Both the position numbers and the translations under genes were made by a program. A DNA stretch of 35,595 nucleotides from Suilimivivens sp963650485 (GTDB lineage: Bacteria > Bacillota > Clostridia > Lachnospirales > Lachnospiraceae): NCBI GenBank assembly GCA_963650485.1, contig CAVJLN010000025.1:1-35595 (forward strand). Reading direction: 5' to 3'. The notes below the pieces were generated by a model. It searched no databases. It was not told the DNA's origin and saw only the letters and a list, made by a program, of their open reading frames with translations. This document shows positions 15,503 through 23,958 of the stretch, one piece after another; position 1 is the stretch's first letter, and each line of letters starts with the position of its first letter.

Positions 15503-15814
15503 ATGGCAAGTTTAAAGATTAAAAAAGGCGATACTGTTAAAGTTATCGCCGGCAAAGATAAAGGTGCAGAAGGAAAGGTTCTTTCCGTAGACGCTAAGAA
15601 CAGCAAGGTTGTTGTTGAAGGCGTTGGAATGGTTACCAAGCACACAAAGCCTTCCGCAGCGGACCCGAATGGTGGAATTATTCAAAAGGAAGCTCCTATT
15701 GATCTTTCAAACGTTATGTACGTTCATAAGGGAAAAGCTACAAGAGTTGGTTTCAAGATGGACGGAGACAAGAAAGTACGTTTTGCCAAGTCAACAGGTG
15801 ACGTAATTGATTAA
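15503..15814 (+). CDS. rplX: Ribosomal protein L24
   Basis: A 103-residue assembly-initiating 50S protein with the KOW motif (KKGDTVKVIAGKDKGAEGKV, residues 7-26) and the HTKPSAADPNGGIIQKEAPI segment. The gap to rplN is 12 bases with AGGAGG spanning the rplN stop. Confidence 0.97.
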   Translation: MASLKIKKGDTVKVIAGKDKGAEGKVLSVDAKNSKVVVEGVGMVTKHTKPSAADPNGGIIQKEAPIDLSNVMYVHKGKATRVGFKMDGDKKVRFAKSTGDVID

Positions 15815-15838
15815 TTCTAGGAAAGGAGAACTGGAAGC

Positions 15839-16378
15839 GTGAGCAGACTGAAAGAAATGTATAAAGACGAGATCGTAGATGCTATGATCAAGAAGTTCGG
15901 ATATAAAAACATCATGGAAGTGCCTAAGCTTGATAAGATCGTTATCAATATGGGCGTTGGTGAAGCAAAGGACAATGCAAAGGCTTTAGAGAGCGCTGTG
16001 AAGGATATGGAAACCATTACCGGACAGAAGGCTGTATTAACCAGAGCCAAGAACTCCATTGCAAACTTTAAAATCAGAGAAGGCATGCCCATTGGATGTA
16101 AGGTTACTCTTCGTGGTGAAAAGATGTATGATTTCGCAGACCGCTTAATCAATCTTGCATTACCTCGTGTACGTGACTTTAGAGGTGTTAACCCCAACGC
16201 ATTTGATGGAAGAGGTAATTATGCACTTGGTATCAAGGAGCAGATCATCTTCCCTGAAATCGAGTATGATAAGGTTGACAAGGTTAGAGGTATGGACATT
16301 ATCTTCGTTACAACCGCTAAGACCGATGAAGAAGCACGTGAACTGTTAAGATTATTTAACATGCCTTTCGAAAAGTAA
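15839..16378 (+). CDS. rplE: Ribosomal protein L5
   Basis: A 179-residue protein that binds 5S rRNA and contacts P-site tRNA. Recognised by MEVPKLDKIVINMGVGEA, LTRAKNSIANFKIREGMPIG and the C-terminal RGMDIIFVTTAKTDEEAREL. It starts with GTG at 15839 behind AAAGGAG; the spc-operon order rplX-rplE-rpsZ is kept. Confidence 0.97.
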   Translation: MSRLKEMYKDEIVDAMIKKFGYKNIMEVPKLDKIVINMGVGEAKDNAKALESAVKDMETITGQKAVLTRAKNSIANFKIREGMPIGCKVTLRGEKMYDFADRLINLALPRVRDFRGVNPNAFDGRGNYALGIKEQIIFPEIEYDKVDKVRGMDIIFVTTAKTDEEARELLRLFNMPFEK

Positions 16379-16410
16379 GGCCGTTGATCTGGAAGGAGGT
16401 AAAATAGCAC

Positions 16411-16596
16411 ATGGCTAAAACATCTATGAAGATTAAACAGCAGCGCACTCCGAAGTTCTCTACGAGAGAATATACTCGTTGTAGAATCTGTGGACGTCCA
16501 CACTCTGTTTTAAGAAAATACGGAATTTGCAGAGTATGTTTCCGTGAATTAGCATATAAAGGCCAGATTCCTGGAGTCAAAAAGGCTAGTTGGTAA
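16411..16596 (+). CDS. rpsZ: Ribosomal protein S14, zinc-binding type
   Basis: A 61-residue 30S head protein of the short, zinc-ribbon form. The two CxxC pairs are C24/C27 (CRIC) and C40/C43 (CRVC), followed by the invariant GQIPGVKKASW C-terminus. A zinc-free paralogue, induced under zinc starvation in some Firmicutes, is not in the window. AAGGAGG precedes the ATG. Confidence 0.97.
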   Translation: MAKTSMKIKQQRTPKFSTREYTRCRICGRPHSVLRKYGICRVCFRELAYKGQIPGVKKASW

Positions 16597-16619
16597 AATA
16601 TTAAGGAGGAAGAAAGAAA

Positions 16620-17021
16620 ATGACAATGAGCGATCCTATTGCAGATATGCTTACAAGAATCCGTAATGCAAACACTGCAAAACATGATACAGTAGACGTT
16701 CCCTCTTCCAAGATGAAACTTGCTATTGCTGACATCTTATTGGAAGAAGGCTACATTAAGAAATACGATCTGATCGATGAAGGAAACTTCAAGACCATCC
16801 GCATCACTCTGAAGTATGGTGCTGACAGAAATGAAAAGATCATCAGCGGATTAAAGAGAATCAGTAAGCCTGGTCTTCGTATTTACGCAGGCAAGGATGA
16901 GCTTCCCAGAGTACTCGGCGGCTTAGGTATTGCAATCATCTCTACAAACCAGGGTGTTGTAACTGATAAGAAAGCAAGAGAGCTTCAGGTAGGCGGAGAA
17001 GTATTAGCTTACATCTGGTAA
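16620..17021 (+). CDS. rpsH: Ribosomal protein S8
   Basis: A 133-residue protein that binds the centre of 16S rRNA; in E. coli it is the translational repressor of the spc operon. Recognised by MSDPIADMLTRIRNAN and the C-terminal GVVTDKKARELQVGGEVLAYIW. The start MTMSDPIAD could alternatively be the second ATG, two codons on; AAGGAGG favours the first. Confidence 0.97.
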   Translation: MTMSDPIADMLTRIRNANTAKHDTVDVPSSKMKLAIADILLEEGYIKKYDLIDEGNFKTIRITLKYGADRNEKIISGLKRISKPGLRIYAGKDELPRVLGGLGIAIISTNQGVVTDKKARELQVGGEVLAYIW

Positions 17022-17067
17022 GTAATGGTAACTATGAATCAATAGTATAAATATAGGAGGTACGGGC

Positions 17068-17610
17068 ATGTCACGTATAGGAAGAATGCCAATCGCGATT
17101 CCTGCAGGCGTAACTGTAGAAGTTGCAGAAAATAATAAAGTGACTGTAAAAGGTCCTAAGGGAACACTTGAGAGAGTGCTTCCTTCAGAGATGGAAATCA
17201 AGGTGGAAGGTGCTGAGATCACCGTTAGCAGACCGAATGATTTAAAGAAGATGAAATCTTTACATGGTCTTACCAGAACACTGATCCACAACATGGTAGT
17301 TGGTGTTACCGATGGCTTTGAGAAGAAGCTTGAAGTAAACGGTGTTGGTTACAGAGCAGCCAAGGCTGGTAAGAAGTTAACCTTATCCTTAGGATATTCC
17401 CATCCGGTAGAGATGGAAGATCCCGATGGAATCGAGACCGTTCTCGAAGGACAGAATATCATTATTGTCAAGGGTATTGATAAAGAAAAAGTTGGCCAAT
17501 ACGCAGCTGAAATCAGAGACAAGAGAAGACCTGAGCCTTACAAGGGCAAGGGTATTAAGTATGCTGATGAAACAATCAGACGTAAAGTTGGTAAGACTGG
17601 TAAGAAATAG
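17068..17610 (+). CDS. rplF: Ribosomal protein L6
   Basis: A 180-residue 50S protein at the base of the L7/L12 stalk with two repeated alpha/beta domains. Start MSRIGRMPIAIPAGVTVEV and C-terminal signature RRPEPYKGKGIKY are present. TAGGAGG lies upstream. The 46-base gap after rpsH has no promoter-like boxes. Confidence 0.97.
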   Translation: MSRIGRMPIAIPAGVTVEVAENNKVTVKGPKGTLERVLPSEMEIKVEGAEITVSRPNDLKKMKSLHGLTRTLIHNMVVGVTDGFEKKLEVNGVGYRAAKAGKKLTLSLGYSHPVEMEDPDGIETVLEGQNIIIVKGIDKEKVGQYAAEIRDKRRPEPYKGKGIKYADETIRRKVGKTGKK

Positions 17611-17627
17611 ATAAGGAGAGTATAAAG

Positions 17628-17996
17628 ATGGTTAGTAAAAAGTCAAGACAAGATGTACGTGTTAAAAAACACATGAAAATACGTAACCGTTTTAGCGGTA
17701 CAGCTGAAAGACCTCGTCTTTCCGTATTCAGAAGCAATAATCATATGTATGCTCAAATTATTGATGATACCGTTGGAAATACTTTAGTATCTGCATCCAC
17801 TACCGAAAAGGCAGTTAAGGCAGAGCTGGAGAAGACCAATAACGTTGATGCGGCAGCATATTTAGGAACAGTTATTGCAAAGAGAGCACTTGAAAAGGGT
17901 ATTGATACCGTTGTTTTTGACAGAGGCGGCTTTATATACCAGGGTAAGATAGCAGCATTAGCTGAAGCAGCCAGAGAAGCTGGCTTGAATTTCTAG
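17628..17996 (+). CDS. rplR: Ribosomal protein L18
   Basis: A 122-residue 5S rRNA-binding protein. Family features are RNRFSGTAERPRLSVFRSN, MYAQIIDD, and the C-terminal VVFDRGGFIYQGKIAALAEA followed by AREAGLNF. AAGGAG precedes the ATG, and it ends 16 bases before rpsE. Confidence 0.97.
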   Translation: MVSKKSRQDVRVKKHMKIRNRFSGTAERPRLSVFRSNNHMYAQIIDDTVGNTLVSASTTEKAVKAELEKTNNVDAAAYLGTVIAKRALEKGIDTVVFDRGGFIYQGKIAALAEAAREAGLNF

Positions 17997-18012
17997 GAAG
18001 GGAGAAACGTAC

Positions 18013-18522
18013 ATGAGAAAGACAATCATCGATGTCAGCAACATGGAATTAACAGAAAAAGTTGTTACCATCAAGCGTGTAACTAAGGTTGTTAAAGGTG
18101 GACGTAACATGCGTTTTACAGCTTTAGTGGTAGTTGGAGACATGAACGGCCATGTTGGTGCAGGTCTTGGAAAGGCAACAGAAATCCCTGAAGCGATCCG
18201 TAAAGGAAAAGAAGATGCTATCAAAAATCTGGTTTCCGTTGCAACAGATGAAAATATGAGTATCACACATGATTTTATTGGTAAGTTCGGTTCTGCTTCC
18301 GTTCTGTTAAAGAAGGCTCCGGAAGGTACCGGTATTATCGCAGGCGGTCCTGCACGTATCGTTTGTGAGCTTGCCGGAATCAAGAATATCCGTACCAAGT
18401 CTCTTGGTTCTAACAACAAGCAGAATGTAGTACTTGCTACAATCGCCGGTTTAAGCGAACTTAAGACACCCGAAGCAGTAGCTAAGAATCGTGGTAAATC
18501 ATTAGAAGAAGTTATGGCATAG
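18013..18522 (+). CDS. rpsE: Ribosomal protein S5
   Basis: A 169-residue 30S protein involved in decoding fidelity and the mRNA entry helicase. The double-stranded RNA-binding-like N-domain contains VTKVVKGGRNMRFTALVVVG, followed by GHVGAGLGKATEIPEAIRKG and the C-terminal GVKNI-type segment AGIKNIRTKSLGSNN. Residues linked to spectinomycin resistance (loop VKGGRNM) look unaltered. Confidence 0.97.
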   Translation: MRKTIIDVSNMELTEKVVTIKRVTKVVKGGRNMRFTALVVVGDMNGHVGAGLGKATEIPEAIRKGKEDAIKNLVSVATDENMSITHDFIGKFGSASVLLKKAPEGTGIIAGGPARIVCELAGIKNIRTKSLGSNNKQNVVLATIAGLSELKTPEAVAKNRGKSLEEVMA

Positions 18523-18535
18523 GAGGGAATAAACG

Positions 18536-18724
18536 ATGGCAGAACAGAAAATGTTAAAGATCACATTAGTAAAATCTCCTATCGGAGCAGTTCCTAAACA
18601 CAGAGCTACTGTTGAATCTATGGGACTTAGAAAGCTGAACAAGAGCATCACACTGCCGGACAATGCGGCTACAAGAGGTCAGATTCAGCAGATCAGACAT
18701 TTAATTAAAGTAGAAGAAGTATAA
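18536..18724 (+). CDS. rpmD: Ribosomal protein L30
   Basis: A 62-residue 50S protein of the bacterial short type. Recognised by KITLVKSPIGAVPKHRATVE, SMGLRKLNKS and the C-terminal IRHLIKVEE. It lies 13 bases after rpsE, with AGGAGGG spanning the rpsE stop. Confidence 0.96.
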   Translation: MAEQKMLKITLVKSPIGAVPKHRATVESMGLRKLNKSITLPDNAATRGQIQQIRHLIKVEEV

Positions 18725-18746
18725 TAGATAAGGAGGTGTCAAGAGC

Positions 18747-19190
18747 ATGGAATTATCAAATTTAAGACCTGCAGAAGGTTCTACACATAGTGATAATTTT
18801 AGAAGAGGTCGTGGACACGGTTCAGGAAATGGTAAGACAGCTGGTAAGGGTCACAAGGGTCAGAAGGCTCGTTCTGGTGCACCCAGACCTGGTTTTGAAG
18901 GTGGTCAGATGCCTTTGTACAGACGTATTCCGAAGAGAGGCTTCAAGTGCCCGAGTCATTTGGAAATCGTTAGTGTCAACTTAGGCTTACTCAATGACAG
19001 ATTTGAAGATGGAGCTGTTGTAGATGTAGATGCATTGATCGCAGCCGGAATCATCAAGAATCCCAGAGATGGTGTTAAGATCCTTGGAAACGGAGAATTA
19101 ACCAAGAAGCTTACCGTTAAGGCAAATGCCTTCAGCGCATCTGCTAAAGAGAAAATCGAAGCTATTGGTGGAACTGCAGAGGTGATGTAA
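18747..19190 (+). CDS. rplO: Ribosomal protein L15
   Basis: A 147-residue late-assembly 50S protein. The glycine-rich RNA-binding N-terminus (GSTHSDNFRRGRGHGSGNGK, then GKGHKGQKARSG) and the conserved GFEGGQMPLYRRIPKRGF are intact. Its TAA overlaps the secY ATG by one base (GTAATG), coupling the last r-protein of this unit to the translocon. Confidence 0.97.
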   Translation: MELSNLRPAEGSTHSDNFRRGRGHGSGNGKTAGKGHKGQKARSGAPRPGFEGGQMPLYRRIPKRGFKCPSHLEIVSVNLGLLNDRFEDGAVVDVDALIAAGIIKNPRDGVKILGNGELTKKLTVKANAFSASAKEKIEAIGGTAEVM

Positions 19191-20515
19191 TGCTTACAAC
19201 ACTCAAAAACGTTTTTAAGATCAAGGAACTCAGAAACAAGATTTTATTTACACTTGGCATGTTGGTTGTGATTCGTTTCGGATCACAGCTTCCCGTGCCG
19301 GGAATTCGTATTGAAGAATTTGCAAACTGGTTTCAGCAGAAGGTTGGTGCAGCAGATTCCTCAGGGTTCCTGAGCGCGATTACGGGTGGTTCGTTCGAGA
19401 ACATGTCCATACTGGCCTTGAACATTACCCCGTACATCACATCTTCCATTATTATGCAGTTACTTACCATTGCAATTCCAAAGTTAGAGGAAATGCAGAA
19501 GGACGGCGAAGATGGAAGAAAGAAGATCGTTGCAATCACCCGTTATGTGACAGTCGGACTTGCTTTAATTGAATCCGCTGCCATGGCATTTGCGTTCTGG
19601 AACGGCGGCATGCTGGATTCCAAGAATGCATTGAATGTGATTACCATTATTGCAACATTGACTGCAGGTAGCGCGTTCTTAATGTGGGTTGGAGAGCAGA
19701 TCACGGAACACGGAATCGGAAATGGTATTTCCATTGTATTGGTTATTAATATTATTTCCAGAATTCCGCAGGATATTTCTCAGTTGTTTAAGACTTTTGT
19801 ACTTGTTGAAGGCAAGCCGATTGCCGTACGTGTCGTTGCTGCACTGGTTATTATTGCAGTAATCGTTGCAGTGGTTGTTCTGGTTATCATCCTGAACGAC
19901 GGAACACGTAAGATCCCTGTTCAGTATGCAAAGAAAATACAGGGAAGAAAGACCGTAGGAGGTCAGTCCTCCTGTATTCCGTTAAAGGTAAACACTTCCG
20001 GTGTTATTCCGATTATTTTCGCATCTTCACTGATGCAGCTTCCGGTAGTCATTTGCAGTTTCTTCGGAATTCAGGGAACAGGTTTCTGGGGACATGTGCT
20101 TCGTGGATTAAGCTCCAGTAACTGGTGCAATCCCAAAGAGCCGGTTTACTCCATTGGATTGGTGGTATATATTGCATTAGTAATCTTTTTTGCTTATTTC
20201 TATACATCCATCACCTTTAATCCATTGGAAATTGCAGATAACATGAAGAAGTCCGGTGGATTTATTCCGGGTATCCGTCCCGGTAAGCCGACGAGTGACT
20301 ATCTGACAAAGATCTTAAATTACATCGTATTCATCGGTGCGATTGGTCTTACGATCGTGTGTGTCATTCCTTTCATCTTTAATGGTGTATTTGGCGCACA
20401 GGTATCCTTTGGCGGAACAAGCCTGATCATCATTGTCAGCGTTATCTTAGAGACAATGAAGCAGGTAGAATCCCAGATGCTTGTCCGTAATTACAAGGGA
20501 TTTTTAAATGATTAG
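19190..20515 (+). CDS. secY: Protein translocase subunit SecY
   Basis: A 441-residue, ten-span channel of the Sec translocon. The first span begins NKILFTLGMLVVIRFGSQLP and the plug follows. Later family blocks are VGEQITEHGIGNGISIVLVI, RKIPVQYAKK (cytoplasmic loop C4) and GIRPGKPTSDYLTKIL (loop C5, where SecA and the ribosome bind). Length is typical. It starts inside the rplO stop and has no separate strong ribosome site apart from GAGGTG. Confidence 0.97.
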   Translation: MLTTLKNVFKIKELRNKILFTLGMLVVIRFGSQLPVPGIRIEEFANWFQQKVGAADSSGFLSAITGGSFENMSILALNITPYITSSIIMQLLTIAIPKLEEMQKDGEDGRKKIVAITRYVTVGLALIESAAMAFAFWNGGMLDSKNALNVITIIATLTAGSAFLMWVGEQITEHGIGNGISIVLVINIISRIPQDISQLFKTFVLVEGKPIAVRVVAALVIIAVIVAVVVLVIILNDGTRKIPVQYAKKIQGRKTVGGQSSCIPLKVNTSGVIPIIFASSLMQLPVVICSFFGIQGTGFWGHVLRGLSSSNWCNPKEPVYSIGLVVYIALVIFFAYFYTSITFNPLEIADNMKKSGGFIPGIRPGKPTSDYLTKILNYIVFIGAIGLTIVCVIPFIFNGVFGAQVSFGGTSLIIIVSVILETMKQVESQMLVRNYKGFLND

Positions 20516-20530
20516 TAAGTAATGATAATT

Positions 20531-20568
20531 AGAGGTGCAAGGGAAGCGTCCGCTTCCCCTATGCCTCT
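20531..20568 (+). terminator. Long GC-rich hairpin between secY and adk
   Basis: AGAGGTGCAAGGGAAGCG (20531-20548) folds onto CGCTTCCCCTATGCCTCT (20551-20568) with two mismatched bases and a TC loop. A short T run (GTTTTT) follows about ten bases later. It may attenuate or process the transcript ahead of adk rather than end it. Confidence 0.5.
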
Positions 20569-20633
20569 ATATTGCTGTTTTTAAAAATACGTTTTTAAAT
20601 TTTCTTACAATGCAGAAAGGCATGGTTAATAGT

Positions 20634-21275
20634 ATGAAGGTTATTATGTTAGGTGCACCTGGTGCAGGTAAAGGCACACAGGCCAAAATGATTGCAGAAA
20701 AATACGGCGTTCCACACATTTCTACAGGAGATATCTTCCGTGCAAACATCAAGGAAGGTACCGAGCTTGGTGTGGAAGCGAAAAAATATATGGATCAGGG
20801 ACAGCTTGTTCCCGATGAATTAACTGTCAAGATTCTCCTTGACCGTGTAGCAAAGGATGACTGTAAGAATGGTTACGTTCTGGATGGTTTCCCAAGAACC
20901 ATTCCGCAGGCGGAAGTTCTTGACAAGGCTTTAAATGAGATTAATGATAAGATCGACTACGCAATCAATGTTGATGTTCCGGATGAAAACATCATTAACC
21001 GTATGGGCGGAAGACGTGCATGTCTTTCCTGCGGAGCTACTTATCATATGGTACACATTCCTCCGAAGAAGGAAGGAATCTGTGACGTATGCGGACAGCC
21101 CCTTGTCCTTCGTGACGATGATAAGCCGGAAACTGTAAAGAACCGTCTGGATGTTTATCATAAGCAGACACAGCCTTTAATTGATTTCTACAATGCAAAG
21201 GGAATCTTAAAAAGTGTTGACGGAACCGTAGATATGAAAGATGTATTTGCAGCAATCGTTGCAATTTTAGGTTAA
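20634..21275 (+). CDS. adk: Adenylate kinase
   Basis: A 213-residue enzyme interconverting ATP + AMP and 2 ADP. The P-loop GAPGAGKGT is at 7-15, DGFPRT at 84-89. The LID carries four zinc-binding cysteines, C130/C133 and C150/C153, typical of Gram-positive bacteria. MKVIMLGAPG at 20634 fits the family. The ribosome site AGAAAGG is 13 bases away, and an ATG at 20622 lies immediately after it, so the start is not fully settled. Confidence 0.96.
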   Translation: MKVIMLGAPGAGKGTQAKMIAEKYGVPHISTGDIFRANIKEGTELGVEAKKYMDQGQLVPDELTVKILLDRVAKDDCKNGYVLDGFPRTIPQAEVLDKALNEINDKIDYAINVDVPDENIINRMGGRRACLSCGATYHMVHIPPKKEGICDVCGQPLVLRDDDKPETVKNRLDVYHKQTQPLIDFYNAKGILKSVDGTVDMKDVFAAIVAILG

Positions 21276-21278
21276 ACA

Positions 21279-22046
21279 ATGGCAGTTACGATTAAATCAG
21301 CACATGAAATTGAATTAATGCGTGAATCCTGTCGTCTGCTTTCCCTTGTTTTTGATGGGATGGAGGAGATCATAAAGCCGGGAATTACCACGGCTGAGAT
21401 CAATCAGCACGGCGATCAGCTTATCCGTGAGTATGGTGGAATTCCCAATTTCTTAAATTATGACGGATATCCGGCTTCAATCTGCGTTTCCGTAAACGAT
21501 GAAGTGGTTCATGGAATCCCTTCGGACAAGAGAGTGTTACAGGATGGCGATATCGTAAGCCTGGATGCCGGTCTCATATATGAAGGTTATCATTCCGATG
21601 CGGCAAGGACTTATCCGGTTGGGAACATCAGTAAGGAAGCAGAGGATTTGATCGAAGTGACCAGACAGAGCTTCTTTGAAGGAATTAAGTTCGCACGCGC
21701 AGGCAACCATCTTCACGACATTTCCAATGCGATTGATGACTATTGCAGAAAACGGGGATACGGAGTGGTCAGACAGCTTGTGGGACACGGAATCGGGACA
21801 CACCTCCACGAGGATCCATCGATTCCCAATTACCATCAGTGGAGAAGAGGAATCAAGCTTCGCCCGGGAATGACGCTTGCCATCGAGCCGATGATTAACA
21901 TCGGCGGCTATGAGGTAGCCTGGGCAGACGATGACTGGACGGTGGTTACCATGGATGGATCCTTATCCGCACACTATGAAAATACGATACTGATCACCGA
22001 AGGCGCGCCGGAAATTCTGACGCTTCCTTCCTATCATATGGAATAG
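21279..22046 (+). CDS. map: Methionine aminopeptidase, type I
   Basis: A 255-residue dimetal peptidase that removes the initiator methionine. The metal-ligand motifs are in order: DAGLIYEGYHSDAART (two aspartates), GHGIGTHLHEDP (histidine), AIEPMI (glutamate) and HYENTILIT (glutamate). The ATG is only three bases after the adk stop and no strong ribosome site is visible, so translation is probably coupled to adk. Confidence 0.97.
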   Translation: MAVTIKSAHEIELMRESCRLLSLVFDGMEEIIKPGITTAEINQHGDQLIREYGGIPNFLNYDGYPASICVSVNDEVVHGIPSDKRVLQDGDIVSLDAGLIYEGYHSDAARTYPVGNISKEAEDLIEVTRQSFFEGIKFARAGNHLHDISNAIDDYCRKRGYGVVRQLVGHGIGTHLHEDPSIPNYHQWRRGIKLRPGMTLAIEPMINIGGYEVAWADDDWTVVTMDGSLSAHYENTILITEGAPEILTLPSYHME

Positions 22047-22058
22047 GAGACCGATGCA

Positions 22059-22328
22059 ATGTTGGGAATGTTTGCCGTTTCGAAAGCAGGCCATGATCAG
22101 GGGCAGATGTATGTGATTTTAAAAGAAGAAGGAGATTCGGTATTACTTGCAGACGGAAGATTGAAAACACTGGAATCTCCCAAAAAGAAAAAGAAGAAGC
22201 ATATACAGCTTGTAAAAACGGGGCTTAATGAAGACCTTGTAGATAAAATCAAAAATCAGCAACCTATTAATAATGAAGAAATTAAAGCAGCGATTAAATG
22301 CAGAAATAAGGAGGTAGCGCATGTCTAA
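22059..22328 (+). CDS. KOW domain RNA-binding protein
   Basis: An 89-residue basic protein with an N-terminal KOW-like fold (FAVSKAGHDQGQMYVILKEE), a lysine run (PKKKKKKHIQ) and a helical tail. Proteins of this type, related to L14e/COG2163, sit between map and infA in many Clostridia; a role in ribosome or mRNA binding is likely but unproven. AGGAG precedes the ATG; the last eight bases overlap the infA start. Confidence 0.85.
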   Translation: MLGMFAVSKAGHDQGQMYVILKEEGDSVLLADGRLKTLESPKKKKKKHIQLVKTGLNEDLVDKIKNQQPINNEEIKAAIKCRNKEVAHV

Positions 22329-22539
22329 AGCCGATGTAATCGAAATTGAAGGAACTGTTGTAGAGAAACTTCCGAATACCATGTTTCAGGTAGAGCTGGA
22401 AAATGGACACAGAGTACTTGCACATATCAGTGGCAAGTTAAGACAGAACTTTATCCGTATCCTTCCCGGGGATAAGGTAACCCTGGAACTTTCTCCGTAC
22501 GATTTAAGCAAGGGAAGAATTATCTGGAGAGATAAATAA
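22321..22539 (+). CDS. infA: Translation initiation factor IF-1
   Basis: A 72-residue OB-fold protein that covers the A site during initiation. It matches the invariant family core (ADVIEIEGTVVEKLPNTMF, NGHRVLAHISGKLR, NFIRILPGDKV). AGGAGGTAGCGC precedes the ATG, and it overlaps the KOW gene by eight bases. A 16-base palindrome (22542-22557, centre CCCGGG) follows the stop without a T run. Confidence 0.97.
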   Translation: MSKADVIEIEGTVVEKLPNTMFQVELENGHRVLAHISGKLRQNFIRILPGDKVTLELSPYDLSKGRIIWRDK

Positions 22540-22593
22540 ATTACAGCCCGGGCTGTACTATGAAGCGGTATCAGAATGCAGGGAAATTAGTAC

Positions 22594-22622
22594 TTGCATT
22601 TCGATATATAAGATGCTATAAT
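22594..22622 (+). promoter_or_regulatory. Internal promoter ahead of rpmJ and the alpha operon
   Basis: TTGCAT (22594-22599), 17 bases, TATAAT (22617-22622). It would start transcription near 22629, 27 bases before rpmJ, and allow the rpmJ-rpsM-rpsK-rpsD-rpoA-rplQ segment to be expressed apart from the S10 promoter. Confidence 0.75.
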
Positions 22623-22655
22623 GTAAAACGGTCTTTTTTGAAAGGAGGGTTTAAC

Positions 22656-22769
22656 ATGAAGGTTAGATCATCAGTAAAACCGATTTGCGAGAAATGCAAA
22701 ATCATCAAGAGAAAAGGACGTATCAGAGTTATCTGTGAGAATCCGAAGCACAAACAGAGACAGGGATAA
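22656..22769 (+). CDS. rpmJ: Ribosomal protein L36, zinc type
   Basis: A 37-residue 50S protein. The zinc ligands C11, C14, C27 and H32 are present (CEKC...CENPKH). The start MKVRSSVKPI at 22656 follows AAAGGAGGG. The longer open frame upstream covers the promoter and is not coding. Confidence 0.97.
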   Translation: MKVRSSVKPICEKCKIIKRKGRIRVICENPKHKQRQG

Positions 22770-22839
22770 TCTGCTGCATATCATGAATTAAGATGTGAGA
22801 TGTAGGAGGATTCTTGTCTATTTGTATATGAAGCGGCTG

Positions 22840-23010
22840 CAGTGCCATAGCGCACTGATTTGTGTATAAATTGTTCCAAGGAGCCTTAAGTAGATTACTT
22901 CTTGATTCGCAGGTTTGCGATGAGATTTGTGTCGCAGTGACCACAAAGGACCAGGTCACGTGATTTGCGTAAGATCGGAAACGTCCGATTGGGCTGTAAG
23001 CCCCAATCAA
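22840..23010 (+). promoter_or_regulatory. Structured leader ahead of rpsM
   Basis: The 290-base rpmJ-rpsM spacer has no gene. Stems: CAGTGC/GCACTG (22840-22857), a TCGCA/TGCGA hairpin near 22906-22919, GTGACC/GGTCAC near 22936-22959, ATCGGA-AACG-TCCGAT (22974-22989) and GATTGGG/CCCAATC (22987-23008). The last two share bases 22987-22990, so only one can form at a time. S4 controls the alpha operon through such leaders in other bacteria; no named family is recognised. Confidence 0.5.
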
Positions 23011-23059
23011 TTAGTATTAAGGTATGAAGAATTCATACAAGAAAATGGAGGAAAAGTAA

Positions 23060-23428
23060 ATGGCTCGTATTGCAGGTGTTGACTTACCTAGAGAAAAGCG
23101 TGTAGAAATCGGCTTAACTTATGTTTATGGAATCGGAAGAGTAAGTGCTGCGAAGATTCTTGAGAAAGCACAGGTTAATCCGGATACCCGTGTAAGAGAG
23201 TTAACTGACGATGAAGTTAAGAGAATCAGCGAAGTAATCGACGCTGAGTACATGGTAGAAGGTGACTTAAGAAGAGAAGTTGCCTTAAACATCAAGAGAC
23301 TTCAGGAAATTGGCTGCTACAGAGGAATCCGTCATAGAAAAGGACTTCCTGTACGTGGTCAGAAGACTAAGACAAACGCAAGAACCCGTAAAGGTCCCAA
23401 GCGTACTGTTGCTAACAAGAAGAAATAA
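23060..23428 (+). CDS. rpsM: Ribosomal protein S13
   Basis: A 122-residue 30S head protein bridging to the large subunit and P-site tRNA. It begins MARIAGVDLPREKRVEIGLT and ends with the basic tail (GIRHRKGLPVRGQKTKTNAR then TRKGPKRTVANKKK). ATGGAGGAAAAG precedes the ATG. First gene after the structured leader. Confidence 0.97.
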   Translation: MARIAGVDLPREKRVEIGLTYVYGIGRVSAAKILEKAQVNPDTRVRELTDDEVKRISEVIDAEYMVEGDLRREVALNIKRLQEIGCYRGIRHRKGLPVRGQKTKTNARTRKGPKRTVANKKK

Positions 23429-23484
23429 GTTGGTAATGTAGTAGCACTGTAAATTAATTTTTGAAAGAAAGTAGGTTAGTTTAG

Positions 23485-23883
23485 ATGGCAGCAAAAAAAG
23501 TTACGAAAAAAGTGACAAAAAAACGTGTCAAGAAAAACGTTGAACATGGACAGGCACATATCCAGTCTTCTTTTAACAATACAATTGTTACATTGACAGA
23601 CAACGAAGGTAATGCTCTTAGCTGGGCAAGTGCTGGTGGTCTTGGATTTAGAGGTTCAAAGAAATCTACTCCGTATGCAGCTCAGATGGCTGCTGAAACA
23701 GCAGCAAAGGCTGCTATTATACACGGCTTAAAGACAGTAGACGTATTTGTTAAGGGACCCGGTTCAGGACGTGAAGCAGCAATCCGTGCATTAAATGCAT
23801 GTGGAATTGATGTTACAAGCATCAGAGACGTAACACCGGTACCTCATAACGGATGTCGTCCTCCGAAACGTCGTAGAGTCTAG
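23485..23883 (+). CDS. rpsK: Ribosomal protein S11
   Basis: A 132-residue 30S platform protein near the Shine-Dalgarno helix. Features are HIQSSFNNTIVTLTD, GGLGFRGSKKSTPYAAQ and the C-terminal TPVPHNGCRPPKRRRV. The N-terminus carries a lysine-rich extension (KKVTKKVTKKRVKKN). The ribosome site (GAAAG about 15 bases upstream) is weak for an r-protein gene. Confidence 0.97.
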   Translation: MAAKKVTKKVTKKRVKKNVEHGQAHIQSSFNNTIVTLTDNEGNALSWASAGGLGFRGSKKSTPYAAQMAAETAAKAAIIHGLKTVDVFVKGPGSGREAAIRALNACGIDVTSIRDVTPVPHNGCRPPKRRRV

Positions 23884-23958
23884 TTAAATAGTTACACGTA
23901 TATTTTTATACACATGGAAACCAGTTGGACGAAGGTGCATCAGCACTGTAAACAATAT

